From the NCBI GenBank assembly GCA_013216015.1, contig JABSOI010000030.1, positions 1 through 64,000 of the forward strand: DNA of 64,000 bases, in the 5' to 3' direction. Position 1 is the stretch's first letter. Each line of letters begins with the position of its first letter. A program made the translations under genes and the position numbers. Under the pieces are notes generated by a model, which saw only the letters and a list, made by a program, of their open reading frames with translations, was not told the DNA's origin and ran no database searches. Source of the DNA: Alteromonadaceae bacterium (lineage in GTDB: Bacteria > Pseudomonadota > Gammaproteobacteria > Enterobacterales > Alteromonadaceae). Shown one piece after another: positions 36,350-46,589 of this stretch.

Positions 36350-38464
36350 CTAGTTAAGCACTGGCAACAAGCCGTAATCTCTACTGTACTCCAGCATTTG
36401 CTCACTGAAGTCAGTTGGATAACTGATAGTGACATCAATCATTTTACCGTCTTTATAAACAGCTTCCAATTTAGGATTAATAAAACCTGAATAAGGAGCA
36501 AGATCAAGTTTTTCATATCTATTTAAAACTTCCTGATGCAGAACCGTATCAACTTTAACCGCATAGTTTTCAATTAATGCCTGACCAGCAGTAAAATCAC
36601 CTTCAGATTTAATGCGTTGTAATTCACGTAATAAATCACCAAACAAAGTACGTAATTTCATATAATCGTTAACTATAAAATAAGTTTTGCCATCTCGGGT
36701 ACGTTTTTCAATGACGTTATCTTTCGCGCCTTTTTCAAAAACCCAAGAAGCAACCATTTGACGATTACGCATATGAGCCTCTTCAATATGCTCCCCCATT
36801 TTCAAGCGACGCAATTGCAGCATCATGCCGTTACGAATATAATTGTCATAACTTGCTTTACCCACTTCAAGGCTAGGGATAACACCCATATCAACCAGCT
36901 TTTGATCCATAAGAAAATATAAAGCAACCAAATCAGCACGACCTTCTTCTAACGCTGAAGAATACTGTTTCAAGGTTTCTTTTGGCGTACCTACACCTTC
37001 ATTGATTTGCCCGGACGCATGACCAATAACTTCATGTAAATCTGTATGGATATGTGAACCTAACGGACCAAACTCTTTAGCACGCTTTAATTCTGTATCA
37101 TCCCATACAAATTCAGCTAATGAACCACCTCTAACATGGTCGTAAGCGTCAACAATATTCGTTAGACTAACCGACTTAGAACCATGCTCTGCACGGATCC
37201 AGTTTGAGTTCGGCAAATTAATACCAATTGGCGTTGAAGGCGATGCATCACCCGATTCAATAACTACAGTAATAGCTTTACCGGTAATACCTTTCACTTC
37301 TTTCTTTTTGTGTGCTTCAATTAACGGAGAGTTATCTTCAAACCATTGCGCTTGTGCGGCAATAGCAGAAATAACTTTCGTCGCTTGATGATCTTTTACA
37401 GAAACTACCGATTCAAATGAACCACGATATGCTAGCGGATCATCATAAACTTCAATAAAACCATTAACCACATCAACGTCTGACTTAACGTCTTTTACCC
37501 AAGCAATTGAGTAATCATCAAAATCTTTTAAATCACCACTGCGGTAATATTTAGCTAATAAGGTAAGTGCTTTGCGTTGTTGGTCATTTTCAGCCACGAC
37601 AGCCGCTTTATCTAACCATTTAACAATTTCAGTGATAGCGTTGGAATACATGCCGCCTTCTTTCCAAATTTGCTCGATAAGCTTGCCGTCTTTTTTCACC
37701 AATTTAGAATTCAAACCCCAGGAAACCTTGCGCTTATCATCAACATTGGTTTTAGCTTTATAGAAAGCCTCAACTTCTTCCTCTGTAACACCTTCATAAT
37801 AATTCACAGACGAAGCAACAACATTATCAATATCAGCAGACTGGTCAACCATCTTAGGATAAAGATCAGCGTCAAACATAACCGGCATCAGTAAAGCAAT
37901 TAATTGCTCCACATTTTGATCTTCATTTAAAGGTAACTTACCTTTATCAGCAACAGAATTAACGTATCCGGCAAAACTTTCAGCACTGAAATCAGGGTCT
38001 AATTTACCAGACATATAATGGTGATGAATACCATTTGAGAACCACACACGTTTAGTATATTCAGTAAATTTTGCGAACTCTTCTGTACTTCTGTCACCAG
38101 CGTAATCAGTCATGATAGCTTCAAGCGTATGACGAATAGTCAGGTTATATTTAAAGTTCTGATCCCAGGTCATATCACGACCAGACAAAGCTGCTTTATA
38201 CAAATAAAATAGCAATTCTTTGGTTTCAAGTGGTAATTCTTCAAAACCCGGTACCTGGTAACGTAAAACCCTAATATCAGCAAAACGCTCTGCCTGCCAT
38301 TTAAAGTCACTACTTTTATCACTGGAAGCATGAGATTTCTGCTCCTGTGTTTTCTGTATCTGGGTCTGTTCTGTAGATTCCTGCTTAGAACACCCTGTAA
38401 ATGCCAGTACAACGCTTAACGCAGCTGCAAGCTTAGTTAGTTTATTTTGTTTAATATGCTTCAT
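36350..38464 (-). CDS. Lipoprotein dipeptidyl peptidase III-like zinc peptidase (M49)
   Basis: 704 residues. The N-terminal lipobox (VLAFTGCSKQ) predicts a lipid anchor. The M49 zinc motif HEVIGH is at about 476-481 and the second motif EEGRAD at about 504-509 (EEGRADLVALYFL), as in bacterial DPP III enzymes that remove dipeptides from short peptides. Length agrees with the family. Envelope location implies use of imported or secreted peptides. Monocistronic, with a terminator at 36274-36304. Confidence 0.9.
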   Translation of the reverse strand: MKHIKQNKLTKLAAALSVVLAFTGCSKQESTEQTQIQKTQEQKSHASSDKSSDFKWQAERFADIRVLRYQVPGFEELPLETKELLFYLYKAALSGRDMTWDQNFKYNLTIRHTLEAIMTDYAGDRSTEEFAKFTEYTKRVWFSNGIHHHYMSGKLDPDFSAESFAGYVNSVADKGKLPLNEDQNVEQLIALLMPVMFDADLYPKMVDQSADIDNVVASSVNYYEGVTEEEVEAFYKAKTNVDDKRKVSWGLNSKLVKKDGKLIEQIWKEGGMYSNAITEIVKWLDKAAVVAENDQQRKALTLLAKYYRSGDLKDFDDYSIAWVKDVKSDVDVVNGFIEVYDDPLAYRGSFESVVSVKDHQATKVISAIAAQAQWFEDNSPLIEAHKKKEVKGITGKAITVVIESGDASPSTPIGINLPNSNWIRAEHGSKSVSLTNIVDAYDHVRGGSLAEFVWDDTELKRAKEFGPLGSHIHTDLHEVIGHASGQINEGVGTPKETLKQYSSALEEGRADLVALYFLMDQKLVDMGVIPSLEVGKASYDNYIRNGMMLQLRRLKMGEHIEEAHMRNRQMVASWVFEKGAKDNVIEKRTRDGKTYFIVNDYMKLRTLFGDLLRELQRIKSEGDFTAGQALIENYAVKVDTVLHQEVLNRYEKLDLAPYSGFINPKLEAVYKDGKMIDVTISYPTDFSEQMLEYSRDYGLLPVLN

Positions 38465-38928
38465 TTGAAAAAGATCCCTAATTTTGCTTTGTTATCTTAC
38501 TTTTTTGTTTTACTTTAATTTTTTTGAATTTTTTTTGACTTTTTTTTTGACTTTAATAAAAGAGTCAGTTAGATAAGTTGCTTTTATATAAACGGTTAAG
38601 AGAACGTTGATTTAATCGATCACCCCGCAGATATAATTAACATATAAATATTTAGCTGCTAATTGGTAAAGTGCTAGCAGAATTTACGACGCGAAAATAG
38701 TAACAGCTTAATTGAAGCAGGTACAATTTTATGACCACCGTATTAAGTTATTACTTAGCTGTCGCTTGACTATCCCTTAATTATGACTTAACTATGAATT
38801 AACTATATCTTAACTATATCTTAACTATATCTTAACTATAGTTATAACTATAACTTGAACGCCTGCTCAACCTTTCCATAACTTTAAAATACAATATTAT
38901 TATTAACAGATCGGAGAACAGACAAAAA
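38465..38928. other. Divergent promoter gap with an 11-bp tandem repeat
   Basis: Between the divergent M49 and cupin genes. TTAACTATATC is repeated about four times at 38799-38841, again with an 11-bp period, followed by alternating ATAGTTATAAC sequence. Runs of T near 38520-38560 flank the M49 gene start. No ORF is seen. Confidence 0.6.
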
Positions 38929-39237
38929 ATGAATATATTCAATGCAATTCCCGATGATTTAAGTGCTGAGGTATTTGAAAACATCGTAGAAAACAAAAAT
39001 ATTAAAATTGAGCGAATTGTATCAAAAGGCCATAGTTCACCTGATTCAGGTTGGTATGATCAAGAACAAAATGAATGGGTAATGATATTAAAAGGTAAAG
39101 CGATACTATCATTTGATAATAAATCTTCCGTAACATTAGAAGAAGGCGATTATGTAACTATACCGGCCCATCAGAAACATAAAGTTACCTGGACTTCTCC
39201 AGATACTGAAACAATATGGTTGGCTGTACATTATTAA
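38929..39237 (+). CDS. Cupin-domain protein
   Basis: 102 residues of single-domain cupin: SSPDSGWYDQEQNEWVMILKGKAILSFD is the first motif and LEEGDYVTIPAHQKHKVTW the second, with His ligands partly kept (HKHK). CGGAGA ribosome site. Small stand-alone cupins of this type bind a metal; the substrate is unknown. Confidence 0.88.
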   Translation: MNIFNAIPDDLSAEVFENIVENKNIKIERIVSKGHSSPDSGWYDQEQNEWVMILKGKAILSFDNKSSVTLEEGDYVTIPAHQKHKVTWTSPDTETIWLAVHY

Positions 39238-39464
39238 TTTATACATTAACCATTTAACATTTGTTTTTTACCTAAATATGCTATGTTGAATGTATCAAGT
39301 AAATATTTGAACGCTTAAACAAGTGTTTACCTTTAACTATAAATTTGACCATCCGGCATATTTGGTTTTGGTGATTAAACTCGGTGGTAAAATCAAAATT
39401 CAGTAGTAAAAAATACATTTAGTATTGGAATAAATGGAATTATTACTTTTCAATTGTTGAAGAC

Positions 39465-40009
39465 ATGCGTACATTTTCCCTTATAGATAACGCTAAAGAA
39501 TCACAGGTCCATATTTCAAATTAATTAAATCTACCCCTCAATTAATTAAAACCCAGTATCACGCCATTACCATAGAAACACAATTAAATTACGATCCCTT
39601 GTTAACTTGTTTCCCATCAAAACTCAATCAAGTATTTATAATTCTTATTGCCAATACTTATCAGGCTGTTGAAGATAAAATTCAACAAACCTCTGAGTCA
39701 CAAAAAAACACCACAGAAAAACATGCATCAGGAAATCTTAAATTTACAGGACAAGTCACAATCAGCTCTGAACAATAAACTAATAAGCTCATTATTCACA
39801 TAAAAGATAATGGTTGTGATATGGATGAAACCACTAAAACAAAGATCCTTGATCCGTTTTTTACCACCAAAGATGTCGACAGAGGTACAGGACTAGGTCT
39901 GGCCATTTCGTTTGGGATTATTGAAGAGCATGGTGGTACATTAAAGGTAACTTCTTTAGTCGGTGAATGAATCAGGTTTTCCATTGTTTTACCTGTTTTA
40001 GATACATAA
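39465..40009 (+). pseudogene. Degenerate sensor histidine kinase
   Basis: The frame ending at 40009 reads SKLNQVFIILIANTYQAV (N box), HIKDNGCDMDE (G1), DPFFTTKDVDRGTGLGLAIS (F and G2) and IIEEHGGTLKV, a clear HATPase domain. It has in-frame stops at 39776 (TAA) and 39968 (TGA). Upstream, the frame from ATG 39465 does not join without a shift. The sensor part is gone. It lies just before an intact kinase gene. Confidence 0.85.
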
Positions 40010-40326
40010 CACCCGACACTAAACATTGATTATTGATCTATTTATTAATGTAATTGGCATTACTTATTCATTGAAATTCTAAGATATCGAGTGTATATTT
40101 GCTCTTTTACTTAAACGAGTGCAATCAAGTCGCTTTTTAATATAATCACGGTAAATCAATCCAATACAATATTAAAATACTAGAATGTGAACGCAAATCA
40201 AAAAATAAGATGACTATTTTTTCATTTAAAATAAATCGCTACAAATTTATCAATAAATTTAAAATTGACTATACTGAAATTAACATTCATGCCAAAGGTT
40301 CAACTATTAATATTAAGTAATGTATT

Positions 40327-40333
40327 TAAGGAG
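40327..40333 (+). promoter_or_regulatory. Strong Shine-Dalgarno without an ATG
   Basis: AAGGAG(T) stands 8 bases before an in-frame ATT codon at 40342. Using ATT would give LSFQFYRKKITEFKSC before the hydrophobic stretch, a proper basic n-region for a signal peptide. No ATG, GTG or TTG fits this ribosome site. Confidence 0.5.
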
Positions 40334-40398
40334 TAAGTCCAATTTTAAGTTTTCAATTTTATCGCAAAAAAATTACTGAATTTAAGTCATGTTTCGTT

Positions 40399-43300
40399 TT
40401 GGGAATATGCTTGTTTTTTTTAATCACTGGTTCAGCATACGGTGATAATAAATATTCGTCTATAAAACGCTTTTCAGTAAAAGATGGTCTTCCGGATAAT
40501 ACTATATACCATCTGGCTCAAGACAATACAGGGTTTCTTTGGTTAGGAACACCATCAGGGTTAGTGAGCTATGATGGACATGAATTCAAAAAATATTCTA
40601 ATGAACCTACTAGTACTTATCCACTTGCTTTTTCCGGAGGTGGTGAAATATTTATTGATAGTAAAAACAGATTTTGGATTTCCTCTTGGGGAGAAGGATT
40701 AGCTGTTTACAGCAACAAAATGATATTATTGAGAGTATATACAAAGAAAGACTTCAAACATCCAAATTCTAATTCAACAATTATGTCACTTAGAATTTCA
40801 GGAATTTTTGAAGACAGTGATGGTGATATATGGATTGGGACAAGAGATAAAGGTTTTGCTTTAGTTAACCCTGAAACTAAGTCATTCAAAAATTACTCCT
40901 TTAATGTAGAAAAATCAGATAACAGCAATAACATAGGGATATGGAGTATCGTTGAAACACAACCAGGAACGCTCTGGATTGCAACCGACGATGGTCTATA
41001 TAAATTTGATAAAAATACAGAGTCCTTAATACGCTATTCTCACGATCCATCAAATCCTGCATCATTAAACCATTCATTGATAAGAACGCTGCATGTAGTT
41101 AAAAATAATGATACAACAAATACTTTATGGGTAGGTACAGAAAAAGGACTGGGTGTATTCGATCCTGAATCAGAAAAATTTCATGCTATAAACCCCAAAA
41201 ATTCTCCTATCAATCAGACTACGACTAAGATTATTCAGGATTCAGATAATCACCTGTGGATTGGCACTAAAATTGGTCTTTATAAATATGACCTTAACAA
41301 TAATAAATTCGTGACATTCTCAAATAAAAATAAATATCGACTTTTTGTCAATGATGATATCAGAGATTTGTATATTGATTCCACCGGACTGCTTTGGCTA
41401 GCAACTCGTTACACTGGTTTAATAAAAGTTGATTTAAAACCCAACAAATTTGAAAATTTATATCAATACCAGGATCAATCAAAAAATAAGAAGGTACAGA
41501 ATTTATCAAATATACAGGCTGTCTATATTGATAGCGAAAATGTGCTATGGCTAGCCTCTAAAGATGGATTGTTTTATAGAAATAATGACACAGGTGTTAT
41601 TTCCCGTTTCATGCCATCAAATGAACTGACACAAGATAATTTCAGGACAATAGTTGAAAATAAATCAGGTGAGTTATGGCTAGGTGGTCATGGAGGTTTA
41701 TACAAAATAGATAAGCAACGTAAAGCAATTACAACTCAAAATAAATTATTGGAAAAAATCAAACTAAAAACGATTAAAACACTTATGTTTGATAAAGAAG
41801 AAAATTTATGGGTTGGCACGTATTACTCTGGGATCGTACGGATTGATAAAAAATTAACGACAACAGACATTGTTAATGATGACGCCACTGATGCTATAAC
41901 AAATTTCGCTATAAATATGCTTTATCAAGACAACTTCAATAGGATCTGGATTGCTACTAATTTTGGTATCGCCATATTAGATCCCGGCGGCAAGTTTGTT
42001 CATTATATTCATGATCCCAAAGATGAAGACAGTATTAGTGCTGGTTATGTTTCTACTGTTTATCAAACTCAAAACGGTGATATATGGATAGGCACTAAGC
42101 ACGCTTTAAACCGATATAACGAAACTAGTGATACTTTTGAACGTTTCAACGTAACCGATGGGTTAGCCAACCACGATATAAAAGCAATAATTGAAGACGA
42201 TTTTGGCACCTTGTGGTTGAGTACCAATACAGGAGTTTCACAATTAAATAGCACTAGAAATAATTTCATCAATTTTCCTTTTAAAGATGAATTACTAGAA
42301 ACTAATTTTTTATCGCGTTCTATTTATAAGGGCCAAGAAGGTAGTATTTATTTCGGTAGTAATCGAGGGATAAAAAAAATAACGCCTGCACCCGTTAAAC
42401 TAAATAAACATATTCCATCAGTAGTCATTACTGATGTCTGGATCGATAATGAGTTATCCAATCAAGAGATGATTGCTCAAACACAAGCATTAAATATAGA
42501 TTTTGGTATTAAGAATATTAAATTTGGGTTTGCTGCTATTGATTATCAAGACCCAATTCATAACTTACATTCTTACAGACTGGTCGGTTTCGACGACGAT
42601 TGGAGTAAAGCGTCTAATGAACGTGAAGCCAATTATACCAACTTAATTCCAGGTACATATTCTTTTGAGGTAAAAGGAAGCAATAATAGTGGTCTTTGGA
42701 ACCCAGAGGTAACCCGCATTAAATTCACGATAAATCCGCCTTGGTGGAAAAGCTGGTGGGCCTATACAATTTATGTATTAATATTGGCAGGTATAGTCTT
42801 TGCTCTTATTCGGATTCAACGCAATAAAATTCTATTTGAACGTAAGTTAAACTTAAAATTAGAACAAAAAATTATTGAGCGTACTGCACAATTAGAAGGA
42901 CAAAAACTTGCCGTTGAAAAAAAGAACCGAGAAATTGTAGCTAAAAATCTTGAAGTCGAATCAAAAAACGAAGAAATATTAGCTCAAAAACTTGAAGTTG
43001 AATCTAAAAATGAGGAAATATTGGCAACCCAGCAACAATTAGTTCAATCAAAAAAAATGGCCGCATTAGGAACATTAACAGCAGGGATCTCACATGAAAT
43101 AAATACCCCTATAGGAATTTGCGTTACTGCCATTACTGTTTTACATGAAAAAATAATTGAAATTAAAACTGCATTTGATAATAAAAAAATAAGTAAATCT
43201 AAAATGGAGCTATTTATTAATAACGGAATTGAAAACATTAAGCTAATTGATAATAATATACAAAGAACTTCTGAACTAATTAATAAGTTTAAAGAAATTG

Positions 43301-43800
43301 CGGTGGATCAATCAGATGAAGAAGTACACTCTTTTAATTTATTTCAATTGCTTGATAAAATTATCGCCTCTTTCAAAAGTAGTGAAGCCTGTGCCCGACA
43401 CGAAATAATACTTGATTGTGATATAAACAGATCAATCAATAGTAAAAGAAATACCATTCACCAAATAATGTTCAAACTTATTGAAAACTCACTAAATCAC
43501 GCTTTTAAAGAAAACAGACAAGGAACTATCACCATTAAAAGTGCACTTAGCCAAAAAGATTGCACAATTTTTTACTCAGACAATGGTGTAGGTATTAGTG
43601 ATGAATTTAAACGTATCATTTTTGATCCGTTTTCAACAACAAATCGTGGAAAAGGCGCCGGTTTAGGAATGCACCTTGTTTATAACTTAGTGACACATGC
43701 CCTCAATGGCAATATTGAAATAAACGATGTTCATCCAAGGGGTGTTCAATTCATTATTACGTTTCCGATTAATCATCAACCAAAAGCTGACAAAGTTTAA
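40399..43800 (+). CDS. Propeller-type sensor histidine kinase
   Basis: At least 1133 residues; the TTG at 40399 is the first conventional start, but a better ribosome site favours ATT at 40342. After a signal-like segment there are about 13 two-component-regulator propeller repeats (pattern DxxGxLWLGTxxGL) to about 680, a Y_Y_Y domain (about 715-790), a membrane helix (WWAYTIYVLILAGIVFALIRI), a coiled coil with the repeat LEVESKNEEILAQ, the phospho-His box GISHEINTPIG, and HATPase boxes ENSLNHAF, DNGVGI and GAGLGMHL. It ends there, with no receiver or AraC domain and no response-regulator gene adjacent. Senses an extracytoplasmic ligand, commonly a glycan in this architecture. Confidence 0.9.
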   Translation: MGICLFFLITGSAYGDNKYSSIKRFSVKDGLPDNTIYHLAQDNTGFLWLGTPSGLVSYDGHEFKKYSNEPTSTYPLAFSGGGEIFIDSKNRFWISSWGEGLAVYSNKMILLRVYTKKDFKHPNSNSTIMSLRISGIFEDSDGDIWIGTRDKGFALVNPETKSFKNYSFNVEKSDNSNNIGIWSIVETQPGTLWIATDDGLYKFDKNTESLIRYSHDPSNPASLNHSLIRTLHVVKNNDTTNTLWVGTEKGLGVFDPESEKFHAINPKNSPINQTTTKIIQDSDNHLWIGTKIGLYKYDLNNNKFVTFSNKNKYRLFVNDDIRDLYIDSTGLLWLATRYTGLIKVDLKPNKFENLYQYQDQSKNKKVQNLSNIQAVYIDSENVLWLASKDGLFYRNNDTGVISRFMPSNELTQDNFRTIVENKSGELWLGGHGGLYKIDKQRKAITTQNKLLEKIKLKTIKTLMFDKEENLWVGTYYSGIVRIDKKLTTTDIVNDDATDAITNFAINMLYQDNFNRIWIATNFGIAILDPGGKFVHYIHDPKDEDSISAGYVSTVYQTQNGDIWIGTKHALNRYNETSDTFERFNVTDGLANHDIKAIIEDDFGTLWLSTNTGVSQLNSTRNNFINFPFKDELLETNFLSRSIYKGQEGSIYFGSNRGIKKITPAPVKLNKHIPSVVITDVWIDNELSNQEMIAQTQALNIDFGIKNIKFGFAAIDYQDPIHNLHSYRLVGFDDDWSKASNEREANYTNLIPGTYSFEVKGSNNSGLWNPEVTRIKFTINPPWWKSWWAYTIYVLILAGIVFALIRIQRNKILFERKLNLKLEQKIIERTAQLEGQKLAVEKKNREIVAKNLEVESKNEEILAQKLEVESKNEEILATQQQLVQSKKMAALGTLTAGISHEINTPIGICVTAITVLHEKIIEIKTAFDNKKISKSKMELFINNGIENIKLIDNNIQRTSELINKFKEIAVDQSDEEVHSFNLFQLLDKIIASFKSSEACARHEIILDCDINRSINSKRNTIHQIMFKLIENSLNHAFKENRQGTITIKSALSQKDCTIFYSDNGVGISDEFKRIIFDPFSTTNRGKGAGLGMHLVYNLVTHALNGNIEINDVHPRGVQFIITFPINHQPKADKV

Positions 43801-44317
43801 CCACTGTTTTTAAATTTCTGGTTGTTGCTGATACCTGCAACTTTTTTTCAATAAAAACATTTGATAACTTACTCCGGCCATAACCGTTAGGACAATGCAA
43901 ATACACGGTTTGGTCGTTAACAACAAGTTTTTCGGGCTCAACTACATAACCGAGTAATTTATCGATATCGCCCTTTGTGGGTATTGCTGATAAAAAAGTC
44001 ACCAATACTTTTGTACCTTCTTGCTCAACATTAATATGTTCAAACGGTAATTCATTTAGTATTTGATGTAACTCTTGGGCACTACGAATTTCTACAGGTA
44101 CATAAAAGCCATATTTTTGTTCTATGGCATTTTCCAGACATGCTTTTATTTCTATTTTATCAGTAATTGCACTTTGAAAAACAATATTACCACTTTGGAT
44201 ATAAGTACTGACATCAGAAAACTCGAGGCTTTCAACCAAGCACTTGAGATCAGCCATAATGATTTTCTTTTGTCCGCTTACATTTATGCCACGTAATACG
44301 GCGATATATTTATTCAT
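43769..44317 (-). CDS. DUF1697 protein
   Basis: 182 residues. MNKYIAVLRGINVSGQKKIIMADLKCLVESL...VSTYIQSGNIVF is the DUF1697 signature, with GRSKLSNVFIEKKL and ATTRNLKTVVKL at the C-terminus. Function unknown. Its last 32 bases overlap the 3' end of the convergent kinase gene, so both reading frames share DNA. Confidence 0.92.
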   Translation of the reverse strand: MNKYIAVLRGINVSGQKKIIMADLKCLVESLEFSDVSTYIQSGNIVFQSAITDKIEIKACLENAIEQKYGFYVPVEIRSAQELHQILNELPFEHINVEQEGTKVLVTFLSAIPTKGDIDKLLGYVVEPEKLVVNDQTVYLHCPNGYGRSKLSNVFIEKKLQVSATTRNLKTVVKLCQLLVDD

Positions 44318-44423
44318 GATTTGTTTCTTATTTTTTCTTATATGATTTATTTTAATTTTTATATTTTTTTGTGCTGTTTTGGTGCTGATTTTAGATTTGT
44401 ATTTAAAAGCCCAAAGCCTAAGC

Positions 44424-45527
44424 TCAAGAAATCAATTCAAAAGACTTAGCCTCACTTTCAACACCATTAATGATCAGCGAAACTTGATGCTCCCCTAAGT
44501 GAAATTTTCGTGTAGATATTAATTTAAAGCTTTGGTTTCTATCAAGGTTATAACTTTTTCCCGGTTCGATTTCACGCTCACTTATTTTAAAGACTTTACG
44601 GGCAAGACTGCCGTTTTGCTTTTTATAATAAAGTCCGTATTCAAGTCTAAGTTTCTGACTTTTTTTACTTTCATTAATTAAAGTAAAAGAAAAATTTAAC
44701 TTATCGCCAATTTTTACCTTAGGGGTTGTGATCTTAAAATCTGACCACTTAACATCTTTACTATCAAAACCCAATAACTTAAGAACAACAGCATCCCCTG
44801 TCTTTAACAAAGTACGACAAGCGTGTTTTATCAGTGCATCTGTTTCTTTACTTTGCCCCAGAAACTCTGTTGCCCAGTTTATGACAACATCAGGATTATC
44901 TTTAGCAATATCATTAAGATTATTAGCAACACTACGTCTAACCACTTCACAGCTGTCATTTTTAAGGTTGTTTAAAATTGGCAGTATCGGCGCGGGATCT
45001 TTCTTAAATTCAGGCAAACCCATTGCCCACGGCAATCTTGGCCTGGAACCTTCACTAGCTAATCGCCTGACTTTGTTATTTTCATGGGTAGACCACAATA
45101 ACATCTGTGCTTGCATTTGTTGTGGGTACTTTATCAAAAATGGCCTGACCGCAAATTCACAACTGGTGAACTGAGTAATAAATTCAAAAGAAGAAACAGC
45201 ATCGGCAAAATTTTCAATCCCAACCATTGATATATATTCAGGAAAAAACATAAACTCAATACTTGTTTCTAGAAATTCATTTACACGTAAACACTTTATA
45301 ATGTCTTTAATTTCTGTTGCAGCAACCGTAAAATCATCATTTAGAAAATGGTTCAAGACCTTTGCTGTGTGCGTCATTCGCTCTTTAAGCTCATAAGCTT
45401 CGAACTTGTCATTAAAAATTAACTGGTTAAATTCATCAGCATTGAATGAAACAAGAGCTTGTTTCAGTATTTTTGAAAACTTGTTATAAAATTCCGGCAA
45501 ATATATATCTTTAAATAAATTACTCAT
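44424..45527 (-). CDS. alkC: AlkC-type DNA alkylation repair glycosylase
   Basis: 367 residues. HEAT-like repeats fill the first two thirds, including the AlkC-type block RRLASEGSRPRLPWAMGLPEFKKDPAPILPILNNLKND and VRRSVANNLNDIAKDNPDVV. The last ~110 residues (ITTPKVKIGDKLNFSFTLIN...) are an Ig-like domain, as known in AlkC. The family excises alkylated bases such as 3-methyladenine or 3-methylcytosine. Not part of an obvious ada operon. Confidence 0.88.
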   Translation of the reverse strand: MSNLFKDIYLPEFYNKFSKILKQALVSFNADEFNQLIFNDKFEAYELKERMTHTAKVLNHFLNDDFTVAATEIKDIIKCLRVNEFLETSIEFMFFPEYISMVGIENFADAVSSFEFITQFTSCEFAVRPFLIKYPQQMQAQMLLWSTHENNKVRRLASEGSRPRLPWAMGLPEFKKDPAPILPILNNLKNDSCEVVRRSVANNLNDIAKDNPDVVINWATEFLGQSKETDALIKHACRTLLKTGDAVVLKLLGFDSKDVKWSDFKITTPKVKIGDKLNFSFTLINESKKSQKLRLEYGLYYKKQNGSLARKVFKISEREIEPGKSYNLDRNQSFKLISTRKFHLGEHQVSLIINGVESEAKSFELIS

Positions 45528-45579
45528 AACTTCCTGTGTTATATCTAAAATACAGCCTAGAAAAAGCCTAAGAAAATGG

Positions 45580-45616
45580 ATGGGTTAAGCCTGTTATACA
45601 ATTGGTATTAACCCAT
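45580..45616. repeat. TGGGTTA-type hairpin, copy D
   Basis: ATGGGTTAA and TTAACCCAT are perfect arms around a 19-base loop, between lgt and alkC on the minus strand. The loop contains TATACAATTGGTA. It is a looser member of the family found at 3414, 22931 and 48755. Confidence 0.55.
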
Positions 45617-45673
45617 CTTATTTTTATTCTGGCAAATATAATTGAAATATTTATTACTTAACCTGAATTCAGC

Positions 45674-46459
45674 TTACTTAGCAGCTGATTTTTTAGCAGC
45701 CAAAAACAATAACCCCAAACCAGCAATAAAAAATGGAATGCTTAACAGTTGCCCGGTAGACATCAATAGTTCACTGCTATAAGCCGCTTGTTTAACTTTT
45801 ACAAATTCCAGTAAGAACCTTGCAGTAAACACCATCACAAGAAACATTCCTAAAATGGCCCCTGGTAATTTTTTGATTTTTGAAAATTTATAGGCGCTGA
45901 TCAGCACTAAAAAAATGGTGAGATATGAAAAAGCTTCGTATAACTGTACCGGATGTCTGGGTAGTGAATCAATACGCTGAAATACCACAGCCCAAGGTAC
46001 ATCAGTTTGTAAACCTATAATTTCTGAATTAATAAAATTACCCGTTCTGACAAAAAAACCAAACAAGGCTGTTGAGATTGCTAATCGGTCAAGTAACCAG
46101 AGAAATTCAATTTTATGTTTTTTTTGATAAACAAAGGTCGCAATAATTAAACCTAAGCCACCACCATGACTAGCCAGACCACCTTCCCAAATAGCAAGTA
46201 TTTTCATAGGATTACTAAAATAATAACCAGGATCATAAAAAAAACAATGCCCTAATCTAGCACCTGTAATAATACCAACCACGGCATATAACATTAAATT
46301 ATCTAATGAAACTACATCAACTTTTTCTTGTTGATAGCACCATTTCATTACTTGAAAACCTGACATGATCGCAATAGCAAACAAAGCGCCATACCAATGT
46401 ATTTTCAAACCCGCAAATGACAATAAAACAGGATCAGCATTCCAAACAAAAAATTCCAT
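45674..46459 (-). CDS. lgt: Prolipoprotein diacylglyceryl transferase
   Basis: 261 residues from 46459 (MEFFVWNADPVLLSF), which has the expected N-terminus; the frame goes on to 46492. Seven hydrophobic segments. Lgt motifs: HWYGALFA, ARLGHCFFYDPGYY, EGGLASHGGGLG and the signature RTGNFINSEIIG, with RHPVQLYEA. It transfers diacylglycerol to the lipobox Cys. RLGHCFFYDPGYYFSNP and WEGGLASHGG look like Bacteroidetes Lgt rather than the E. coli type, and thyA is not adjacent, so it may be an acquired second copy. Confidence 0.9.
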   Translation of the reverse strand: MEFFVWNADPVLLSFAGLKIHWYGALFAIAIMSGFQVMKWCYQQEKVDVVSLDNLMLYAVVGIITGARLGHCFFYDPGYYFSNPMKILAIWEGGLASHGGGLGLIIATFVYQKKHKIEFLWLLDRLAISTALFGFFVRTGNFINSEIIGLQTDVPWAVVFQRIDSLPRHPVQLYEAFSYLTIFLVLISAYKFSKIKKLPGAILGMFLVMVFTARFLLEFVKVKQAAYSSELLMSTGQLLSIPFFIAGLGLLFLAAKKSAAK

Positions 46460-46589
46460 TAAATATTTCTCACTATAAAAACATTCCAACATTATGAAGC
46501 AGATACTAAACAGTTTCGACCATTCTTTTGTGCTTTAACATAAATTAAGGAGTTCAACACACAAGAATCCCCTGACAATACGACCCAAT

